A stretch of DNA of 9,548 bases. It comes from Verrucomicrobiota bacterium. GTDB taxonomy: Bacteria > Verrucomicrobiota > Verrucomicrobiia > Limisphaerales > JAHEOI01. Under the pieces are notes generated by a model. It did not search any database. It was given only the letters and a program-made list of their open reading frames with translations, and was not told the DNA's origin. The stretch lies in contig JAHEOI010000208.1 of the NCBI GenBank assembly GCA_018610125.1, positions 1 to 9,548 of the forward strand, in the 5' to 3' direction. Shown here piece after piece: positions 1 through 6,987 of the stretch (its first letter is position 1; every line of letters starts with the position of its first letter). The position numbers and the translations under genes were made by a program.

Positions 1-2
1 GA

Positions 3-227
3 CGCCCCGTCGCTGCCACAAAGCACGTCGACAATTGTCTTCCCCGGCCATTATCGGCCGTCGCCTCGCACCCCTTCAGAGCGTTATCCTGCGGACTACA
101 TGAAAAGGCAAATTCCTATAACGGGTGCAATCCTCATTACTTCTTTCATGTGATGAAGCCGGCCGAGGATGCCGACGCAGGCCAAAAGACCTACCTCGAC
201 ACTTATACCCCCCAACCTTCGCACTGA
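3..227 (+). CDS. Possible 3' end of an unrecognised gene (partial)
   Basis: One + strand frame stays open from base 3 to a TGA at 225-227 (74 codons), with no start inside the window that decides a beginning. The last third, ending in residues HVMKPAEDADAGQKTYLDTYTPQPSH, has purine-first codons typical of coding DNA; the first part is less convincing. It would converge on the RDD gene with a gap of only 21 bases. I recognise no family. A second frame is also open for the first 50 codons, so chance is a real alternative. Low confidence. Confidence 0.22.
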   Translation, partial: RPVAATKHVDNCLPRPLSAVASHPFRALSCGLHEKANSYNGCNPHYFFHVMKPAEDADAGQKTYLDTYTPQPSH

Positions 228-248
228 ATAATTACATAACCGGCAGAT

Positions 249-704
249 TTACGCATTAACTACCTTCGTGCTTGCAACCAGGTCGTGTACACACCTTTTG
301 TCTGCTCCGAAAATGAACAATATATCGACCAGGGAGACCAAAAATCCCAGAACAGGGATCTGGGCAATGACAATAAATGGAAGATATCGAAGGCCCGCAA
401 CTCGACTAAAATCGATAATGCGTCCATCTTCGTTACTAACGATTCGTGTGCCAACCAGCTTCTTTCCTACTGTCTGTCCGCTCGTGGCGAGCATGTATCC
501 GTTAATAAGGAAAAACAGCAACAAGCTAACAACGAACAAAATCACCTGCTCTTTTGTGGTCATATCCTGCCCCTCCATAGCCTGGTTGAATAAACCACCG
601 ACGAGCATTATAGGAATAATCGCGGCCGTTGCAATTAGACCGTCGAGCACCGCTCCTTGAAATCGTTTCCAGCGGCTTGCCAATTCTTGCGTTCGTTCCG
701 TCAT
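249..704 (-). CDS. RDD family membrane protein
   Basis: A 151-residue inner-membrane protein of the RDD family, named for conserved Arg and Asp residues. The biochemical role of most members is unsettled; some are linked to ion transport or stress tolerance, so no substrate is assigned. Three hydrophobic segments lie at about residues 18-38, 54-73 and 108-132. Family marks are RWKRFQGAVLDGLI near the start (R14, D21), GQTVGKKLVGTRIV at 76-89 with the usual Gly-Lys-Lys after segment two, VDILFIF at 126-132 and DKRCVHDLVASTKVV at 135-149. The length fits a single-domain member. The ATG at 704 is supported by a purine-rich Shine-Dalgarno stretch AGGAAAGGG (minus strand, 713-721) eight bases upstream. 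It is monocistronic here, with a long gap upstream. Family call is confident, function unknown. Confidence 0.9.
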   Translation of the reverse strand: MTERTQELASRWKRFQGAVLDGLIATAAIIPIMLVGGLFNQAMEGQDMTTKEQVILFVVSLLLFFLINGYMLATSGQTVGKKLVGTRIVSNEDGRIIDFSRVAGLRYLPFIVIAQIPVLGFLVSLVDILFIFGADKRCVHDLVASTKVVNA

Positions 705-1042
705 TTCTCTTACCCTTTCCTTTTTAGTTAAACTTCTCGTTTTCTATTCAGGTCGCCGGCTTCGATGCCACCCGGCCTCCCTAACCCGTCCGCTAACCAA
801 TCACCCCCTAAAAACCTTTGGTCATAACCCGGCCAACCATTTTCACGCCTAGGACCACACTATTTCGTTTCCCCGCGTCGGTCGACCCGAAATGTCTTTA
901 CTCCCAGAATCTGCTCGGCCCACACAAAGTATACGGGGACGGGACAGGCGATCTTTCAAAATTAAAAAAAAGTTTGACCAAACCGGGCTTTTCCCTTACA
1001 TATAACATGATTTCCTCTTGTCCACCAGGCTGGAAGAGTTGC

Positions 1043-1103
1043 ACGACTGCCCCCGGGAGGGCGTTGTCAGGGAATGCCGCGACTCTGCCCCTTTGGCACA
1101 GAG
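1043..1103. other. Pair of adjacent hairpins
   Basis: Hairpin one has arms ACGAC-t-GCCC (1043-1052) and GGGC-GTTGT (1059-1067) around a six-base loop; nine pairs form, including one G-T pair, with one bulged T. Hairpin two pairs CTCTG (1083-1087) with CAGAG (1099-1103) and has two further inner GC pairs. Neither is followed by a T-run on either strand, so they do not look like intrinsic terminators. They lie 170-230 bases upstream of the lipoprotein start and could be part of a leader or a small RNA, or chance. Confidence 0.3.
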
Positions 1104-1222
1104 GGCACGGTCTGCATTCGCTCTTCCGCTTTGCGTGTCGTTTATTGTACACCGAACCCGTTTAATGCCGGTCGGTCTGTTGTTCCTGTAAATTTTTTGA
1201 TAGATCGGCCGGTACCGCCGCG

Positions 1223-1228
1223 TATACT
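1223..1228 (+). promoter_or_regulatory. Candidate -10 element for the lipoprotein gene
   Basis: TATACT matches five of six bases of the sigma-70 -10 consensus. The nearest -35-like sequence, TTGATA at 1197-1202, is 20 bases upstream, longer than the usual 17, so only the -10 is suggested. A start near 1235 would place every plausible translation start of the lipoprotein downstream of it. Weak evidence. Confidence 0.28.
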
Positions 1229-1272
1229 TCATAAAAAAGAGACTGTCGCTTTCCAGGGCACGGCGTGAGAAC

Positions 1273-2913
1273 ATGCTTTCAGCACTCTTGTCCTGGGCTT
1301 GTACCCAATCCGCTGGGCAGCGAGGGGCTGATTTCAAGCACACGATGAATATTTTTAAACTTTATAGGGTGTTAACCACTTTTCTGCGTGTGTTGCATCC
1401 CGGCCATCTTCTGGGAAACCGGAACGGTTGGTTGACTGGGATGGCGCTGTTGATCTTGATGGGGTGTGCCCAGGATTCGGTCCCCGTAAAGCGCGAGAAT
1501 ATTGTAGGACGGTGGCGCTCTCAAAGGGGATGGTTCACACTTTCTTTTTACGCAGACGGGCGTTTTAAGAAGCAAGAGCAGGGGGATGGGCTTAGGTTGC
1601 TAAGCGGCGGATTCTTCATGCTGGATTCCGACTCGCGTTGGTCTCTTAGTGGCGAAAAGCTGATTGCGGGAAGGGTCGTCTTCAAAATTCGCCGATTGAC
1701 CCCGGATACGATGGTTATTCAGTTCGGAGACGATCCCTCGTTTCGTTTCAGGCGGGTTGAGTCCGATGTGCCGGGCTTGGGAAAAAACGCCATCCGCAAG
1801 GAGAGGGTAAGGCACCGAGGAGTTTCGTCGATCGGTCGCCGATCGAGCAGACGCTCGGACGTGATCCAAATTCTGGGCGGCAGCGTATTGGACGGTGTCA
1901 CGAGTACCGCGGTGAGCCCGAAAGGGCGGTTTGTCTATACGGCCGCTTGGAAAGCGGACACAATCGGGATCTTTGCGAAAGATTTCGATACAGGGCAGCT
2001 TGAATTCAAAAAGGCGTTAACCGATTCGGACCGATTGCAAGGAAGCGTTGCGCTGCGGTTGAGCCCCGGCGGAAACTATGCCGCGGTCGTTACGGTCGGC
2101 TCCAAGACGGTTGTCCTGTATCAGCGGGATAAGGAGACGGGCTCGCTTGAGTATCTCGACACAGCAAGTGGTCCGGCAGGAGAGGCTCCATTGTTCCGAG
2201 ATCCCAATGCCGTGGCATTTTCGGCGGATGGGAGGTATCTGTTCGTCGTCGATGCGGCCGGTGGGGGCGGTGTTGCGAGCGTCGAGATCCGCCCTAAGGA
2301 GGGGCTGGATTGGGTCCAACACAACCGCGGCTGGGCAGGGTGTTTCGAGGGAGCTCGGGGCATCGCTCGCCATCCACACAAACCGATCCTTTATGTCAGT
2401 AGTCGTAAGGCGAATACGTTGACCGTCTTGGGATACGACAAAACGACCGGCAGGACCGCCGTCGGGCAGACCTTGGATGCGGACGAGGGAGAGCTGGAAT
2501 GCTTGGACGGGGCATTCGGCGTATCCGTGTGTCCGGACGGTCGGTTTGTTTATACTACCGGGGGACGTTTTGGGGGGCGTAACGCCGTCGGCGTCTTTGA
2601 AGTGACCCCTAAAGGTCTGTTGCGATTTGTGCAGTCCATGGAGAATGATATGCCGGGCTTGCGAGGTGGCAATGAAATCGCGGTGAGCCGAAATGGACGG
2701 AGGGTCTATGTAGCAGCAACGTTGGGAAATGCCGTGGGGGTCCTCGCAAGAAATTCACGCAGCGGGAAGGTTAGCTATTCAGGACACCTGAGCGATCACA
2801 TGGCAGGTGCTGCAGGCTTGAGCATCGGGCCGCTCGGGAGGTATCTCTACATCGCGGCGGAAAACCAGGATGCGATTCTCGTCTATGACGCAGGCACCCA
2901 GTCCGTTTACTAG
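1273..2913 (+). CDS. Lipoprotein: lipocalin-like domain plus seven-repeat lactonase-like beta-propeller
   Basis: A probable envelope-anchored lipoprotein of up to 546 residues. A hydrophobic stretch at 53-64 ends in lipobox L-M-G-C with the acceptor Cys at 65. Residues about 77-162 (IVGRWRSQRGWFTLSFYADGRF, then a GGFF..W.l.g..L pattern ending FRFRRV) look like a lipocalin-like beta-barrel. An Arg-rich linker (176-195) leads to a propeller of seven blades, each with an SPdGRfVYta-type strand and a phrase like TIGIFAKDFDTGQLEF, near 215, 263, 317, 367, 419, 471 and 519. This resembles the lactonase/YVTN family, often called 6-phosphogluconolactonase-like, but most secreted members have no proven activity. 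The start is unsure: ATG at 1345 (residue 25) or GTG at 1390 (residue 40, giving a 26-residue signal) fits a lipoprotein signal better than ATG 1273, and none has a strong ribosome binding site. Substrate unknown. Confidence 0.85.
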   Translation: MLSALLSWACTQSAGQRGADFKHTMNIFKLYRVLTTFLRVLHPGHLLGNRNGWLTGMALLILMGCAQDSVPVKRENIVGRWRSQRGWFTLSFYADGRFKKQEQGDGLRLLSGGFFMLDSDSRWSLSGEKLIAGRVVFKIRRLTPDTMVIQFGDDPSFRFRRVESDVPGLGKNAIRKERVRHRGVSSIGRRSSRRSDVIQILGGSVLDGVTSTAVSPKGRFVYTAAWKADTIGIFAKDFDTGQLEFKKALTDSDRLQGSVALRLSPGGNYAAVVTVGSKTVVLYQRDKETGSLEYLDTASGPAGEAPLFRDPNAVAFSADGRYLFVVDAAGGGGVASVEIRPKEGLDWVQHNRGWAGCFEGARGIARHPHKPILYVSSRKANTLTVLGYDKTTGRTAVGQTLDADEGELECLDGAFGVSVCPDGRFVYTTGGRFGGRNAVGVFEVTPKGLLRFVQSMENDMPGLRGGNEIAVSRNGRRVYVAATLGNAVGVLARNSRSGKVSYSGHLSDHMAGAAGLSIGPLGRYLYIAAENQDAILVYDAGTQSVY

Positions 2914-3090
2914 CAATCCAAGCACCACCGTCTACTTGGTCGCAGCGAGTCCGAACGTCTTGGCCGCGATGCCCCTCGTGGTGAACCTCGTGATTAAGCA
3001 TTCAAACCGGTAACGGCCAATCAGCCTCTGAAATGGGACGTCGAGGACGACATCCCTATCAGGGAGGATCGACAACGCCTCCTATGGGGA

Positions 3091-3110
3091 GTTGGCCCTA
3101 TGGCGCCAAC
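3091..3110. repeat. Inverted repeat GTTGGC/GCCAAC
   Basis: Perfect six-base arms around an eight-base centre, extendable by GG/CC outside a bulged A. It could stop or stabilise the transcript of the upstream lipoprotein gene or the convergent sulfatase gene, but there is no T-run, so a terminator call is not justified. Confidence 0.3.
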
Positions 3111-3207
3111 CCACGGCCCAGTGTTGTCCACTCAAACTTCCGACACCCGTGCAATGGCCTGCAACATTGAAAAAACACCCTCATTGGCTATATCTATCCA
3201 ACGTTCT

Positions 3208-3221
3208 GGGCTGTACAGCCC
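3208..3221. repeat. 14-bp perfect palindrome GGGCTGTACAGCCC
   Basis: A perfect palindrome about 20 bases beyond the sulfatase stop codon. Outer bases TTCTG (3204-3208) and CAGAA (3228-3232) could add a second, offset pairing. On the + strand it is followed after 15 bases by eight Ts (3237-3244), which overlap the sulfatase stop; on the minus strand the nearest T-run is more than 30 bases further on. It may contribute to termination between convergent genes or be a dimeric protein binding site. The distance to the T-runs weakens the terminator reading. Confidence 0.4.
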
Positions 3222-3242
3222 CTCTTACAGAATGCGTTTTTT

Positions 3243-5030
3243 TTACCGGTGTGACCGAATGATGTCGACCAAGCCCATCGTCCCACGACCTCGCGTTTTG
3301 GAGCCTTCTTGGATCGTTTGCCGGATCGTGGTAGCCCCCTTCTCCAGGTGGACCTCCGGAAAGACGCAGCTTGTTGCCCCCTGCGAGAGCTTCCGCCGAC
3401 CCTCATATCCTCCTACACGGAGCTCGGCCACGCCGGAAGATTCCAACGGTCTAAACCGAAAGCGCACCTTGTAATCCCCTTCTCTGGCTACGTAAATCTT
3501 CCAAAAGGGTATCTCATTGATCGGCTCGTTCTCTTTGTTATACCGGAAACGCGAGTCCTGATGGGTCAGGGTCGTCGGATTTTCGTGCGGCGTACCGACA
3601 TGGATACGAGGCGGCTCAAAATTGCCTGAGTTTGAGGTCTTTACATCAGAAAACCATGCGCGCGCCTCTTCCTTAAGCCTGCGAACAATCTCAGGATGTT
3701 CATCCGACTTGTCATGAAGCTCATACGGATCGTTCCTCATATCATACAATTCGAAGTCCGGCTCCCCGGGCAAGACACGATTGCCGGCACCTGTGGCATT
3801 AACCAACTTCCAGCGTTGGCCCCGGGCACAAAAATTGTTGAAGAGAACCGGCTCGTTACCCCGATGATGCTGGATGAAGAACCTCCGCTTGGGCCAATCG
3901 ACTTCGCGCCGCTGGAGGAGTGGCCATATGCTTTTTCCGTCGATTTCCACGTCCTTGGGCAACGGAACATGGCATGCTTCAAGAATCGTCGGCAGGAGAT
4001 CTAAATGGGCGGCGATTCGGTCCGAAGCGACCCCGGGCTTCAATACACCCGGCCATTGGGCGAAAAGCGGCGATCGGATCCCTCCTTCGTAAACGGTGGT
4101 TTTCTGCCCCCGAAGGCCGGCAACGTAGCGCGGGCCATTCGGCCCGTTGTCGGTCAAAAACAGCACCAATGTCTTCCGCTTTAGATCGAGCGCCTCCAAT
4201 GTCTCGAACAATCGCCCCATATTCTGGTCAATATCCGTGATCATCGCGTAAATCCGTGCCAGACGATCCGTATTGATACGGTCCGGCAACGGATGCCCTC
4301 TATCGGGGAATCGATCGATGCTTAGGTCCTGCTTCTTATAGTACTTGTACAACTTCTTCGGCACTTGATCGAATGGAGCGTGCGGAGCATTCGGGGCCAA
4401 ATAGACGAAGAATCTTTTATCGGACTCGCTGACTCTTTCGATAAAATCGATGACCGCATCGAAAAAGATGTCGGTCACATAGCCCTTGCGCGCCACTTTC
4501 TCGCCGTTCCGGAAGAGCACCGGGTCCCGATAATCGCCGCGGGCCTCCAATGGATCCGACGGCTGTCCGATACCACCCCCTCGATGCATTAATACCTCGT
4601 CGAATCCCTGGTCCTGGGGACGCATCGGGTAATTATCCCCCAAGTGCCACTTTCCAAACAACCCGGTCTTATAATCATGCTCTTTCAATATTTCCGCGAT
4701 TGTGACTTCCTCCGGGGCCATCAAGGAGCGCCCTTTAAAGGTGTCGACGACTCCCGTTCGGTAGTGGTACCGCCCCGTCATCAGCGAGGCCCGGGTCGGA
4801 GAGCAAACAGGATGCACAAAAAAATGTTGCATTCGCGCGCTTTGCTCCGCCATTGCGTCCAGATTGGGAGTTCGGATCGCCGGATTCCCGGTAAAGCCAA
4901 AATCGCCATACCCCTGGTCATCGGTCATCACCAGGATCACATTCGGCGATTCGGTTGACGGGGTCTTGGCCTCGGCACCCAACCCGGCCAATAACATTAC
5001 CAGCACGTAGATACAGCGTCGACCACACAT
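3243..5030 (-). CDS. Exported Cys-type sulfatase (arylsulfatase family)
   Basis: A 595-residue secreted or periplasmic sulfatase that would hydrolyse sulfate esters, probably on a sulfated glycan; the substrate cannot be read from sequence. A signal peptide (1-21, ending GLGAEA) precedes PNVILVMTDDQGYGD (metal ligands D37, D38). The maturation motif C76-S-P-T-R80 followed by ASLMTGR marks a Cys-type enzyme whose C76 is oxidised to formylglycine. Other expected active-site residues are K127 and H129 in GKWHLG, H217 in APNAPHAPF, D294 and N295 in TDNG, and K310 in RGQKTTVYEGGIRSP. The catalytic domain ends near 465; residues 470-595 form a beta-rich extension of unassigned role. No maturation enzyme is encoded in the window. 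It is monocistronic here, convergent with the lipoprotein gene and divergent from the kinase operon. The ribosome binding site is weak (GGA 13 bases upstream). Very sure of the family. Confidence 0.95.
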   Translation of the reverse strand: MCGRRCIYVLVMLLAGLGAEAKTPSTESPNVILVMTDDQGYGDFGFTGNPAIRTPNLDAMAEQSARMQHFFVHPVCSPTRASLMTGRYHYRTGVVDTFKGRSLMAPEEVTIAEILKEHDYKTGLFGKWHLGDNYPMRPQDQGFDEVLMHRGGGIGQPSDPLEARGDYRDPVLFRNGEKVARKGYVTDIFFDAVIDFIERVSESDKRFFVYLAPNAPHAPFDQVPKKLYKYYKKQDLSIDRFPDRGHPLPDRINTDRLARIYAMITDIDQNMGRLFETLEALDLKRKTLVLFLTDNGPNGPRYVAGLRGQKTTVYEGGIRSPLFAQWPGVLKPGVASDRIAAHLDLLPTILEACHVPLPKDVEIDGKSIWPLLQRREVDWPKRRFFIQHHRGNEPVLFNNFCARGQRWKLVNATGAGNRVLPGEPDFELYDMRNDPYELHDKSDEHPEIVRRLKEEARAWFSDVKTSNSGNFEPPRIHVGTPHENPTTLTHQDSRFRYNKENEPINEIPFWKIYVAREGDYKVRFRFRPLESSGVAELRVGGYEGRRKLSQGATSCVFPEVHLEKGATTIRQTIQEGSKTRGRGTMGLVDIIRSHR

Positions 5031-5092
5031 AAAAATTCACGTTCCACAGGGTCTGATCTCACAGCTCTCTTTTTACTCTATCTTGGCCTCAG

Positions 5093-5124
5093 CTTCAGCA
5101 GTCCCGTCCTTCAGCAGCCCCGTC
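5093..5124. repeat. Tandem 16-bp direct repeat, two copies
   Basis: CTTCAGCAGTCCCGTC (5093-5108) is followed immediately by CTTCAGCAGCCCCGTC (5109-5124), differing at one base. It sits in the 195-base region between the divergent sulfatase and kinase genes. Two head-to-tail copies could be a regulator binding site for either gene, or a simple slippage duplication. The 16-bp period would not place both copies on the same helical face. Confidence 0.55.
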
Positions 5125-5143
5125 AGGCAAACGCTGTACGGGG
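5118..5143 (+). promoter_or_regulatory. Hairpin upstream of the kinase operon
   Basis: CCCCGTCAG (5118-5126) pairs with CTG-t-ACGGGG (5134-5143) around a seven-base loop, a nine-pair stem with one bulged T. The left arm overlaps the second copy of the 16-bp repeat. There is no T-run after it on the + strand. It lies about 80 bases before the kinase start and could act in the leader of that operon or, if unpaired, as part of an operator. Role is inference only. Confidence 0.35.
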
Positions 5144-5225
5144 TCCTTGCCGGCCCGGATATTGGCGATTTTACAGAACAACGCATCTACCTAACAAGTT
5201 AAAAAAACAGTGCCGGGATTGTTCG

Positions 5226-6566
5226 ATGGGAAACGCACCGGACCCGCTTGCTCAAGGGCCGGCGTTTTTTGCGACCAGAAGTCGTCATTCTTCTAATATG
5301 TGGCCGGAGCAGCAACGCTTGACTCACATGAGAGGCTTTGCACCTACGGTCACCCTTGTCGGGGGAGGCATCGGGACACTGGCCGCCATGGTTATGGTCT
5401 ACCTGGCGCAAGTCTCACACCATCAGGCCAGAGCGCTCGACCTCACTCAGCAACGACTGCAATCGATCCTCGATTCACTGCTGGAAGGCATCTATATGCT
5501 CGACACCGAAGGGCGCGTGACGTTTGCCAATCCGGCAGCTTGCCAGTCAATTGGCTACACGATGGATGAGCTCAAGGGGCAACCGCTTCATGATTTGGTT
5601 CATCACAGCCATCGCGACAGAACCCCCTATCGCCATGACGAATGCCCGGTCAATCGGGTTCTCTTAAACGGTGGCAGCATACACGTCGAAAGCGAGGTTT
5701 TCTGGCATAAGGACGGTTGGGCGTTTCCGGTTGAATATGTGGCCCAAGTCGCTCAGGACAAAGACAGCAACCGGTTCGGATGTGTGCTATCGGCTCGTGA
5801 TATCGGCACACGCGAGGATCAATTGGCCCGTTACGCCCGAGCCCTTGAACAAAGCAACCGCGAGCTCGACGACTTCGCCTATGCCGCCTCTCACGATTTG
5901 CGCTCCCCCTTGAGGGGCATTGAGCAGCTCGCTTCTTGGATCGAGGAAGATCTCGGAGAAAACGTCGATGAAGAGACAAGTCGGAATCTTAAGCTGATGC
6001 GGTCCCGGATCAAGAGGCTCGAACGCCTCTTGAACGATCTCTTGGCTTATTCCCGCATTGGCCGCACCGATAACAAGCTATCCGAGGTCGACACGGCGAC
6101 ACTGGTCCGGGAGACGTTCGAGCTCTTGGCGCCCCCAAAAGGCTTCCGACTTGAAGTGGATTCGAATATGCCGACGTTCATCACCGTCAGAGCCCCGTTC
6201 GAGCAACTGTTTCGGAACCTGTTCAGCAATGCGTTAAAGCACCACGACCGTCAGGAAGGGACGATTCAGGTGACCTGTGCCGAAAGCGAGAACGGCTACG
6301 AATTTGCTGTCAAGGACGATGGTCCGGGCATACCGCAAGAGCATCACGACCGTATTTTTGCCTTGTTCAAGTCGCTCAAGCCCCGAGACCAAGTCGAAGG
6401 AAGCGGAATGGGCCTGGCCCTCGTGAAGAAAACCGTCGCCACTTATGGCGGATGGGTCACTGTCGAATCCACGGCGGAGCAACGCGGCACCACCTTCCGA
6501 GTCTACTGGCCCACTGGTTCTTCCCAAGCAGACAACTCAGGAGGACGTGATAATGGAAATGACTGA
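5226..6566 (+). CDS. Membrane-anchored PAS sensor histidine kinase
   Basis: Autophosphorylating sensor kinase, 446 residues, first gene of a three-gene signalling operon. One membrane segment (about 38-61) is followed by a short helix, a cytoplasmic PAS domain (about 75-195), a HisKA dimerisation domain with phospho-acceptor H223 in ASHDLRSPL, and a HATPase domain with N box N335 (NLFSNALKHH), G1 box DDGPGIP (364-370), F box near 378 and G2 box EGSGMGLAL (391-399). All catalytic motifs are intact. The PAS carries HHSHRDRTPYRHDECPV (126-142), a His/Cys-rich motif seen in one PAS subtype. There is no extracytoplasmic sensor domain, so the signal is probably cytoplasmic or membrane-derived. The ATG at 5226 has a weak GGGA site; ATG at 5328 (residue 35), directly before the hydrophobic segment, is a good alternative. 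A weak TTTACA (5170-5175) may be a -35 element. The 3' end overlaps the next gene by 14 bases. Confidence 0.93.
   Translation: MGNAPDPLAQGPAFFATRSRHSSNMWPEQQRLTHMRGFAPTVTLVGGGIGTLAAMVMVYLAQVSHHQARALDLTQQRLQSILDSLLEGIYMLDTEGRVTFANPAACQSIGYTMDELKGQPLHDLVHHSHRDRTPYRHDECPVNRVLLNGGSIHVESEVFWHKDGWAFPVEYVAQVAQDKDSNRFGCVLSARDIGTREDQLARYARALEQSNRELDDFAYAASHDLRSPLRGIEQLASWIEEDLGENVDEETSRNLKLMRSRIKRLERLLNDLLAYSRIGRTDNKLSEVDTATLVRETFELLAPPKGFRLEVDSNMPTFITVRAPFEQLFRNLFSNALKHHDRQEGTIQVTCAESENGYEFAVKDDGPGIPQEHHDRIFALFKSLKPRDQVEGSGMGLALVKKTVATYGGWVTVESTAEQRGTTFRVYWPTGSSQADNSGGRDNGND
6539..6544 (+). promoter_or_regulatory. Strong ribosome binding site for the single-domain regulator
   Basis: AGGAGG inside the last codons of the kinase gene, eight bases before the ATG at 6553. 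It decides that start over an in-frame ATG at 6445, which would add 36 residues of out-of-frame kinase DNA that no receiver domain needs. It is the best Shine-Dalgarno match in the operon, suggesting that the regulator is made in larger amounts than its neighbours. Confidence 0.8.
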
Positions 6567-6987
6567 AGGCAACACTAAACCCGTTTCGATCTTACTGGCC
6601 GAAGACGACGACGTCGATGCGGAAGGAGTCGAACGGGCCTTTCGCAAACGGAAAATCCTCAATCAGATTTATCGAGCCCATGACGGTGTCGAAGCCTTGA
6701 CTATGATGCGGGAAGGGAGCATCCCTTCTCCCTATATCGTCCTAGTCGATCTGAGGATGCCACGCTTGGATGGCATCGAATTCCTTAATGCAATTCGCGA
6801 GGATGCCAACCTGAAGCAAACCGTCGTTTTTGTGCTGACCACTTCCGAAGCCGACGAGGATAAGACGGCCGCCTATGGCGCAAATATTGCAGGATACATT
6901 GTCAAACAAAGGGCCGCCGACGGTTTTCTTGAAGTGACGGAGATGCTTCAAAGGTACTGGCGCGTAGTGGAATTACCCGCATCATGA
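6553..6987 (+). CDS. Single-domain response regulator, Rcp1-like
   Basis: A stand-alone receiver domain of 144 residues with no output domain, of the type that partners phytochrome-like kinases (Rcp1 family). Key residues are present: acidic cluster E17-D18-D19 after SILLA, phospho-acceptor D66 in VLVDLRMPRLDG, switch T96/T97 in VLTTSE and K118 in GYIVKQ. Typical of the family are the long alpha-beta insert after the acidic cluster (AFRKRKILNQIYRAHDGVEAL) and the ending MLQRYWRVVELP. It probably accepts phosphate from the upstream kinase and either relays it or drains it from the receiver of the downstream protein. Its start overlaps the kinase gene by 14 bases and its stop overlaps the next start as ATGA, so translation of the three genes is probably coupled. 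Confidence 0.93.
   Translation: MEMTEGNTKPVSILLAEDDDVDAEGVERAFRKRKILNQIYRAHDGVEALTMMREGSIPSPYIVLVDLRMPRLDGIEFLNAIREDANLKQTVVFVLTTSEADEDKTAAYGANIAGYIVKQRAADGFLEVTEMLQRYWRVVELPAS

Larger units (their letters stand above)
705..1272. other. 568-base intergenic region with hairpins
   Basis: No frame here looks coding: open frames on both strands are short, overlap one another and match no family. It contains the ribosome binding site of the RDD gene (713-721, minus strand), an A-rich tract at 961-972, two hairpins (1043-1067 and 1083-1103) and a possible -10 element for the downstream lipoprotein gene. No tRNA or known riboswitch was recognised. The length leaves room for an unannotated small RNA or a decayed gene. 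Confidence 0.6.
2914..3242. other. 329-base convergent intergenic region
   Basis: Lies between the 3' ends of the lipoprotein gene and the sulfatase gene. No coding frame was supported. It holds two CACGAGG copies on the minus strand (2974-2992), small inverted repeats at 3053-3065 (TCCCT/AGGGA) and 3091-3110 (GTTGGC/GCCAAC), and the palindrome at 3208-3221. No inverted repeat has a directly adjacent T-run, so no clear intrinsic terminator is seen for the + strand gene. Confidence 0.6.

Noticed and set aside
961..985. GTTTG-gt-CAAAC followed by eight Ts on the minus strand as a terminator
   Set aside because: The stem has five pairs with a two-base loop, and there is no supported minus-strand gene upstream of it.
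974..1006. TTGACC and TATAAC as a + strand promoter
   Set aside because: The spacing is 21 bases and no gene start follows closely; an alternative -10 at the correct distance is poor.
1089..1115. TGGCAC as a sigma-54 promoter
   Set aside because: No GC-containing -12 element (TTGC) lies at the required spacing.
3208..3221. LexA (SOS) box in the CTGTACAG palindrome
   Set aside because: The half-sites are directly adjacent, without the spacer of known LexA boxes, and it lies downstream of genes rather than at a promoter.
6445..6552. Upstream extension of the single-domain regulator
   Set aside because: The added 36 residues are the kinase 3' end in another frame; the AGGAGG site places the start at 6553.
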